Of a stretch of 10,538 nucleotides of DNA, positions 6,969 through 10,538 are shown one piece after another. Each line of letters starts with the position of its first letter. The stretch's first letter is position 1. The position numbers were made by a program, and so were the translations under genes. The notes beneath the pieces are model-generated. The model worked only from the letters and a program-made list of their open reading frames with translations, made no database searches and had not been told where the DNA came from. This DNA comes from an uncultured Lachnospiraceae bacterium (GTDB lineage: Bacteria > Bacillota > Clostridia > Lachnospirales > Lachnospiraceae), in NCBI GenBank assembly GCA_946538445.1, contig CAMNGO010000058.1:1-10538 (forward strand). Reading direction: 5' to 3'.

Positions 6969-7005
6969 AAAAAAAGACGGCCCTCTGATTGTTCGGAAGA
7001 CCGTC
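6969..7005 (-). terminator. Intrinsic terminator after the phosphatase gene
   Basis: GACGGCCCT (6976-6984) and AAGACCGTC (6997-7005) form a 9-bp stem with two G-U pairs and a 12-base loop. On the minus strand it is followed immediately by seven T (6969-6975). It lies 29 bases past the phosphatase stop codon and ends just 13 bases before the next gene's ATG. It should end the kinase-phosphatase transcript, although some read-through would be needed to express the NUDIX-SGNH gene unless that gene has its own promoter. Confidence 0.85.
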
Positions 7006-7034
7006 TGTATATTACTATATTGTGTCTGCCTACT

Positions 7035-7826
7035 CTACCTGCTCTCGGAACCGGAGCAGAACCTTCTTACCACAGGCAAAGAACAGAATTTTCTTATATA
7101 TCCTACATACTGATGCGCTTTGTTGACCACATGGACATGGCTCTCCACGGATTCCAGCTCGTACATTCCGTCCCGGATGATCATGGCCGTCAGTTTTCCG
7201 CCGAAAACACAGCCTGTGTCGATGCAGATGGTGCCGTGATCCGGCAAAGGCTTCCTCACATGATAATCAAGCGTGATTCCCGGTCCACCACTCCCGTCAT
7301 AATGGGTTGGCTCCGGCAAAGGTGTATGTCCGATGATGGTAATCCTGCCCCCATACAGGTTCTTCCTGGCCTGGGAGTGGTCTTTCACCAGCAGGCCCAG
7401 GGAATTCTCTTCCAGATTCTCCCGTTCTACCGAAGCATGAACACAGCGGAATCCGTCATCCACATGGTAGATGGGCATATTTTTCAGAATCCAGGGTATA
7501 TACCTGGTCATCCGGTCCCCGTGTCTCCGGAAGGAACGCAGGGATGCTCCTTTCCCCACAACTCTCCAGATCAGCCGGGTATCCAGCGCTTTTGACTGTT
7601 CTACCAGCATCTGTTCATGGTTGCCGCGGATCAGGAAGAAAGTATCCGGATACTCCTCCTTCCAGTGCATGGCCCACCGCAGCATCTCATAGGATCTGGG
7701 ACCGCGATCCATCAGATCTCCCAGGAGGATCAGACGATCGGTCCGGCTTCTGTATCTTACTTTTTTCAGCAGGGAGATGAATTCACGGTAACATCCGTGA
7801 ATATCCCCCACGATAATTGTCCTCAT
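7035..7826 (-). CDS. PPP-family metallophosphoesterase (serine/threonine-phosphatase-like)
   Basis: A 263-residue metal-dependent phosphatase of the calcineurin-like PPP type. The three classical signatures are present: GDIHG (7-11), GDLMDRG (36-42) and GNHE (68-71). Further metal-ligand His residues are in CVHAS (H130) and IIGHTP (H167). An IDTGCVFGGKL segment (202-212) matches the C-terminal part of bacterial PrpA/PrpE/ApaH-like enzymes. Substrates in this group include phosphoproteins and dinucleoside polyphosphates; the sequence does not decide. The last 30 residues are basic and not typical of the fold. GGAG lies 8 bases before the ATG at 7826. The gene follows the MtnK-like kinase by 33 bases with no terminator between them, so both probably share a transcript that ends at the terminator at 6969-7005. 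Confidence 0.9.
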   Translation of the reverse strand: MRTIIVGDIHGCYREFISLLKKVRYRSRTDRLILLGDLMDRGPRSYEMLRWAMHWKEEYPDTFFLIRGNHEQMLVEQSKALDTRLIWRVVGKGASLRSFRRHGDRMTRYIPWILKNMPIYHVDDGFRCVHASVERENLEENSLGLLVKDHSQARKNLYGGRITIIGHTPLPEPTHYDGSGGPGITLDYHVRKPLPDHGTICIDTGCVFGGKLTAMIIRDGMYELESVESHVHVVNKAHQYVGYIRKFCSLPVVRRFCSGSESR

Positions 7827-7859
7827 TTTACAAGCTCCAGTTCATATTAGGCTTACACC

Positions 7860-9110
7860 CTATTTGTCCCACATAAGAAGAGGCACGTAGGTATTTTCAA
7901 AATGAATGATCATATCAATGAAATCATCTACTGTCTCGAACTTGTTTCTCTGGAGAATCATCTCGTGATCCATAAGTACTGCCATAGCCATGGCATATCT
8001 TCTGGCATCCTCATTCTCGATCGCCTTATACTCCGGCAGACTCCAGATGTCCGTGGTTCGGCACCAGTTGGTGATGGCGGTATATCCCACGGAATCCTGC
8101 AGCATCTCCCTCAGAAGAATATTCTGGAAGCCTTCCTGATTCCGGTACTCTTCCTTGGCATCATTGTTCCAGCATTCGATAAATGTACGATTATAGCTCT
8201 CAAACAACATCTTTATGGTGGACAGGAGGTAGGCTTTACACTGCTGTCTGTCCTTCTCGGTGGGATAATCCTTGAAACATGCGGCACAGTAAGCAGCGAT
8301 CAGGCTTCCGGTAAAATAACCCATGTCATAGCCGAAAGGTCCCATGAAGGAGAATTCAAAATCGAGCATCTTGAGTCCGTCGTCAGACAGGAACACATTG
8401 GATGTGTGGAAGTCCGCGTGGATCAGGCAGTCCGAATGGGTCATAAATGTCCTTCGCAGAGAGAGTCGATTGGTCTGACATGCAGGATCATCGGTGATCT
8501 GGCGGAATCTCTCCCACTTGTGGTAGGCCTCTTTATCAAGATCGGTGCCGAAACGATTCAGGAAGATACCATCCTCCATGATCTGGCGTAATTCCGTGTT
8601 CTCAAACTGCGTCTGCATGCTGCGGAATTTTCCCCTGTCCAGGAAGAACTCCGAGGTGTAGAAAGAAGATCTGGCCAGGAAATTACCCACTTGCAGGCCG
8701 AGGTCCGGAATCTGATTCTCCTTGATCAGCTGGAATCGTACCGCCCTCAGATTCTCAATGTATTCCAGAACGAAGATATGGTTCTCCCGATCCTGGAAGA
8801 TCACCTCGGGAACATACTCCGGCACGATATAGTGAAGGATCTTCAGAGTGTCGCATTCCGCTTCATTACGATAGGCGGCTACGGATGTATCACTGTGAAG
8901 GTTCTTGGGATCCTCCAGGCCCTGCTTCAATACATAACTTCTGACAGGGCTGACGATCTTGAACACATAATTGATATGTCCGTCATTTTCCCCTTCATCT
9001 GCGTCCGGGTCCTCCCCCATCACAGTGACTGTCACGGACTCTGAATCTTCAAAATCCCTTATATGTTGTTTCATATATGGAATGATATTCTCTTTCGTCA
9101 CAATAAACAC
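7860..9110 (-). CDS. S-methyl-5-thioribose-kinase-like phosphotransferase (APH fold)
   Basis: A 416-residue small-molecule kinase of the aminoglycoside-phosphotransferase fold, closest by motif to methylthioribose kinase (MtnK), which phosphorylates methylthioribose in methionine salvage. Landmarks are DGHINYVFKI (43-52) and LKQGL with the ATP-binding Lys (61-65), YIEN in the hinge (117-120), HADFHTSNV with catalytic D233 (231-239), and DFEFSFMGPFGYDMG (250-264), matching the MtnK pattern D.EF.F.GP.G.D.G. The start is GTG at 9110, 8 bases after GGAGG; the ATG at 9149 lies upstream of that site. Partner genes of the pathway (mtnA and others) are not in the window, so the substrate is uncertain. 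Choline or aminoglycoside kinases are less likely given the DxE/GPxGxD pattern. The phosphatase gene follows after 33 bases. Confidence 0.8.
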   Translation of the reverse strand: MFIVTKENIIPYMKQHIRDFEDSESVTVTVMGEDPDADEGENDGHINYVFKIVSPVRSYVLKQGLEDPKNLHSDTSVAAYRNEAECDTLKILHYIVPEYVPEVIFQDRENHIFVLEYIENLRAVRFQLIKENQIPDLGLQVGNFLARSSFYTSEFFLDRGKFRSMQTQFENTELRQIMEDGIFLNRFGTDLDKEAYHKWERFRQITDDPACQTNRLSLRRTFMTHSDCLIHADFHTSNVFLSDDGLKMLDFEFSFMGPFGYDMGYFTGSLIAAYCAACFKDYPTEKDRQQCKAYLLSTIKMLFESYNRTFIECWNNDAKEEYRNQEGFQNILLREMLQDSVGYTAITNWCRTTDIWSLPEYKAIENEDARRYAMAMAVLMDHEMILQRNKFETVDDFIDMIIHFENTYVPLLMWDK

Positions 9111-9170
9111 TGATATTACCTCCTCCAAAATGTACTCAGGCAAAAGCACATACTATTTCATTTTGAAAAT

Positions 9171-9199
9171 ATTATACTATGAAATCATAAAAAAAGAAA
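9171..9199 (-). promoter_or_regulatory. Probable promoter of the MtnK-like kinase unit
   Basis: On the minus strand a consensus TATAAT (9171-9176) lies about 60 bases upstream of the GTG start, in a very AT-rich stretch. The hexamer 17 bases further up (TTTCTT, 9194-9199) is a poor -35, so only the -10 is convincing. It fires away from the plus-strand promoter at 9257-9285, making this a divergent intergenic region. Confidence 0.45.
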
Positions 9200-9256
9200 A
9201 GTGTTTAAATTGGTCAACAAGAGATAATATCTGGCAGGAAGCCCACTGTAAAAACA

Positions 9257-9285
9257 TTGAAAAAATCCCTCTAAAAGTTTATAAT
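9257..9285 (+). promoter_or_regulatory. Sigma-A promoter of the PRTase gene
   Basis: TTGAAA (9257-9262) and TATAAT (9280-9285) are separated by exactly 17 bases. The predicted start is near 9292, giving a leader of about 64 bases with a strong potential to fold. It lies back to back with the minus-strand kinase promoter. Confidence 0.82.
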
Positions 9286-9302
9286 ACACACAGGTTATAT
9301 AT

Positions 9303-9354
9303 GTTATGCCTCCGAGCGCAGCTGAGGGGGCGAGACTGTTTTAGGAGGTATGAT
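9303..9354 (+). promoter_or_regulatory. Leader stem that can hide the PRTase ribosome binding site
   Basis: ATGCCTCC (9306-9313) can pair with GGAGGTAT (9344-9351), eight pairs with one G-U, and the stem can extend outward to 9303/9354 through weak pairs. This stem encloses the GGAGG ribosome binding site of the PRTase gene. The same CCTCC can instead pair within GCCTCC (9308-9313) / GGGGGC (9326-9331), six pairs with one G-U, which would free the site. Two mutually exclusive folds over a ribosome binding site suggest translational control; no known riboswitch consensus was recognised. Confidence 0.5.
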
Positions 9355-9355
9355 C

Positions 9356-10036
9356 ATGTTAGATGAATCCCGTATCGTGAAATTTAATTCCAGAAGACAC
9401 GCAGGTGTAGCACCTGTCAGGACCATACCCGGTCATTTTGCCACCAACCATTCCCACATCAACTATTATATTGATATGACATTTACCAAGTCCAGGGTAA
9501 CCGAAGCAAAGCAGGCTGCCCATGCCCTGGCTCAGCAATATATGCACAATACCATCGTGGATACCATCGTCTGTCTGGACGGCACCAAGGTAATCGGCGC
9601 ATTTCTGGCTCAGGAGCTGATGGAAGCAGGTTTCCTTTCCATGAACACCCACCAGTCCATCTATGTCATCCAGCCGGAATATGTCACCAGCAGTCAGATG
9701 CTTTTCCGCGACAATGTGGTCCCCATGGTGAAAAACAAGAACGTCATCCTCCTGATGGCCTCCGTATCCACCGGTGTCAGTGTGCGCAGAGGCGCAGAAT
9801 GTGTGGATTATTACGGCGGTATACTCCAGGGAGTATCCTGCCTGTTCAGCGCGGTGGATGAAGTGGTTCTCCCCCTCCAGAAAGGGGATACCAGAATGAC
9901 CGTCAACACCCTCTTCTGCCCGGATGATATCCCGGGATATTCATCCTACAACCGCCACGACTGCCCATTCTGTAAGAAAGGCCATCGCGTAGAAGCCCTG
10001 GTCAACTCCTTCGGCTATTCGGAATTTATGGTATAA
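9356..10036 (+). CDS. Orotate-phosphoribosyltransferase-like (type I PRTase-fold) protein
   Basis: A 226-residue cytoplasmic protein that looks like a type I phosphoribosyltransferase. There is a substrate-side loop CLDGTKVIGAFLAQEL (73-88) and the position of the PRPP loop at ILLMASVSTGVSVRRG (131-146). In active PRTases that loop usually has two acidic residues before the T-G; here they are replaced (MASVSTG), so catalysis is doubtful. The C-terminus carries HDCPFCKKGH (201-210), a possible metal-binding CxxC with flanking His. Lachnospiraceae proteins of this kind are commonly labelled orotate phosphoribosyltransferase; I cannot confirm that activity. The second ATG at 9356 is chosen because AGGAGG lies 7 bases upstream; the ATG at 9350 would be 1 base from it. 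It has its own promoter and a foldable leader, and is followed by stem-loops and a terminator. Confidence 0.75.
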   Translation: MLDESRIVKFNSRRHAGVAPVRTIPGHFATNHSHINYYIDMTFTKSRVTEAKQAAHALAQQYMHNTIVDTIVCLDGTKVIGAFLAQELMEAGFLSMNTHQSIYVIQPEYVTSSQMLFRDNVVPMVKNKNVILLMASVSTGVSVRRGAECVDYYGGILQGVSCLFSAVDEVVLPLQKGDTRMTVNTLFCPDDIPGYSSYNRHDCPFCKKGHRVEALVNSFGYSEFMV

Positions 10037-10040
10037 GTCC

Positions 10041-10237
10041 AGCACCGTGCGACCATCGGGACGCATGCTTGCATGCAGGACCGAATGGGCATAAGGTGCG
10101 ACAAGCGTATCGAGATGCAGCACGATAGTGCGGAATCGAGATACGCTTAGCACGACGAAAGCACGACAGTGCGAAGTCGTGCGGGACTTATATAGTCTGG
10201 CACGAATTGCGAAGTCGTGCGGGGGCTTATAAGTCCC
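10041..10237 (+). repeat. Chain of stem-loops with related repeat modules
   Basis: Almost the whole gap between the PRTase and amylase genes folds. Stem-loop A is 10053-10088: GCATG-CTTG-CATGC core with CCAT/ATGG and CGG/CCG arms. B is 10103-10148: AAGCGTATC / GATACGCTT enclosing GCAC-GATA-GTGC. C is 10150-10182: GCACGAC / GTCGTGC enclosing GCAC-GACA-GTGC. D is 10183-10237: GGGACTTATA / TATAAGTCCC enclosing GCACGA / TCGTGC. Modules of the type GCACGA...TGCG recur in B, C and D. The array is flanked by a 9-base direct repeat TATAAGTCC (10032-10040 and 10228-10236), the left copy covering the PRTase stop codon. No open frame of interest lies here. It may be a non-coding repeat element, a structured 3' end, or an RNA; the sequence does not decide. 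Confidence 0.7.
10161..10230 (+). repeat. Tandem imperfect direct repeat, two ~31-bp units
   Basis: Unit 1 (10161-10192) and unit 2 (10200-10230) both read GCACGA, then TGCGAAGTCGTGCGGG (identical 16 bases at 10170-10185 and 10208-10223), then CTTATA, with only small differences. Seven bases separate them. A third, more diverged start (GCACGATAGTGCGG) is at 10120-10133. This looks like local duplication inside the stem-loop array. Confidence 0.75.
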
Positions 10238-10250
10238 ATATTATTTTTTT
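10183..10250 (+). terminator. Probable terminator of the PRTase transcript
   Basis: GGGACTTATA (10183-10192) pairs with TATAAGTCCC (10228-10237), ten pairs, around a 35-base loop that holds a further 6-bp stem. Six bases later come seven T (10244-10250). The distance between stem and T-run is larger than in a textbook terminator, so efficiency is uncertain. The T-run directly abuts the amylase ribosome binding site, so read-through would carry transcription into that gene. Confidence 0.5.
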
Positions 10251-10264
10251 GGAGGTTTATTTTT

Positions 10265-10538
10265 ATGTCATGGTATGACAATGCTGTTTTTTATCACATT
10301 TACCCGCTGGGACTGCTTGGAGCGCCCAAACAAAACTCTTATGAGGAGCCGGTTTCCCGTCTGAAGGAGCTGACTCCCTGGATCGAACACATCCGTTCTC
10401 TTAACTGTAATGCCCTCTACATCGGACCGCTTTTTGAATCGGTAGGTCACGGCTATGAGACCACCGATTACAAAAAACTCGATTCCCGCCTTGGAACAAA
10501 TGAAGATCTTAAAGAATTCGTAAGTCTGTGTCATGAGG
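10265..10538 (+). CDS. GH13 alpha-amylase-family glycoside hydrolase, N-terminal part (partial)
   Basis: Acts on alpha-glucans or malto-oligosaccharides. The 91 residues in the window start MSWYDNAVFYHIYPLG, the typical first strand of a GH13 (beta/alpha)8 barrel. The next conserved block is NALYIGPLFES followed by HGYETTDY (62-69) and LDSRLGTNEDLKEFV (72-86). The catalytic residues lie further on, beyond the right edge. There is no signal peptide, so it is expected to be cytoplasmic and to work on imported oligosaccharides or stored glycogen. GGAGG (10251-10255) lies 9 bases before the ATG. I see no convincing promoter between the stem-loop array and the gene, so it may depend on read-through from the PRTase transcript or on a promoter hidden in the repeats. 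Confidence 0.9.
   Translation, partial: MSWYDNAVFYHIYPLGLLGAPKQNSYEEPVSRLKELTPWIEHIRSLNCNALYIGPLFESVGHGYETTDYKKLDSRLGTNEDLKEFVSLCHE

Noticed and set aside
7902..8591. Plus-strand open frame of 229 codons, and similar ones at 4747-5415 and 6942-7595
   Set aside because: All are antisense to genes with clear family motifs and show no domain or binding site of their own.
9286..9355. Known purine, PRPP or ppGpp riboswitch upstream of the PRTase gene
   Set aside because: The leader is only about 64 bases long and none of the conserved core elements I know for these classes are present.
10161..10230. CRISPR array
   Set aside because: Only two repeat units separated by 7 bases, with self-complementary repeats; there are no spacers of normal length and no cas genes.

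Overview
The window looks like chromosomal DNA of a Firmicute of class Clostridia, most likely a gut Lachnospiraceae. The clues are the gene order pyrH-frr-uppS-cdsA-dxr, strong AGGAGG-type ribosome binding sites, near-consensus sigma-A promoters with 17-bp spacers, moderate GC content, and a trigger-factor-like lipoprotein PPIase of a kind I associate with this family. The assignment is by pattern only; no database search was possible.

Positions 1-9110 are read almost entirely on the minus strand, so that block runs from right to left. Farthest upstream is a methylthioribose-kinase-like kinase (7860-9110), then a PPP-type phosphatase (7035-7826) closed by a clear intrinsic terminator (6969-7005). 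Next come a fused NudC-like NUDIX/SGNH hydrolase (5789-6955) and a DUF1294 membrane protein (5520-5792), which overlap by 4 bases. A sigma-A promoter (5480-5508) then starts a two-gene unit of a Sel1/TPR-like protein (4759-5430) and a trigger-factor-like lipoprotein (3668-4756). A second sigma-A promoter (3630-3658) starts pyrH and frr (UMP kinase, ribosome recycling factor). After a terminator-like hairpin (2197-2227) follow uppS, cdsA and dxr. These three cover undecaprenyl-diphosphate synthesis, CDP-diacylglycerol synthesis and the first committed MEP-pathway step, so they supply lipid carriers and phospholipid precursors. dxr runs off the left edge. rpsB-tsf, the usual upstream neighbours of pyrH in many Firmicutes, are absent; the lipoprotein gene sits there instead.

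At about 9111-9355 transcription diverges. A strong plus-strand promoter (9257-9285) and a structured leader, able to sequester its own ribosome binding site, precede an orotate-phosphoribosyltransferase-like gene (9356-10036). The 228 bases after it hold a chain of stem-loops with tandem imperfect repeats, ending in a terminator-like hairpin and T-run. A cytoplasmic GH13 alpha-amylase-family gene (10265 onward) begins there and leaves the window on the right.

For five genes the first ATG of the longest reading frame is not the likely start. uppS, frr, the PPIase lipoprotein, the MtnK-like kinase and the PRTase were re-started from ribosome-binding-site placement; two of them then start at GTG. 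Most of the window is housekeeping. The parts most worth a second look are the NUDIX-SGNH fusion, the PRTase with its degenerate PRPP loop and self-complementary leader, and the repeat/stem-loop region between the PRTase and amylase genes.
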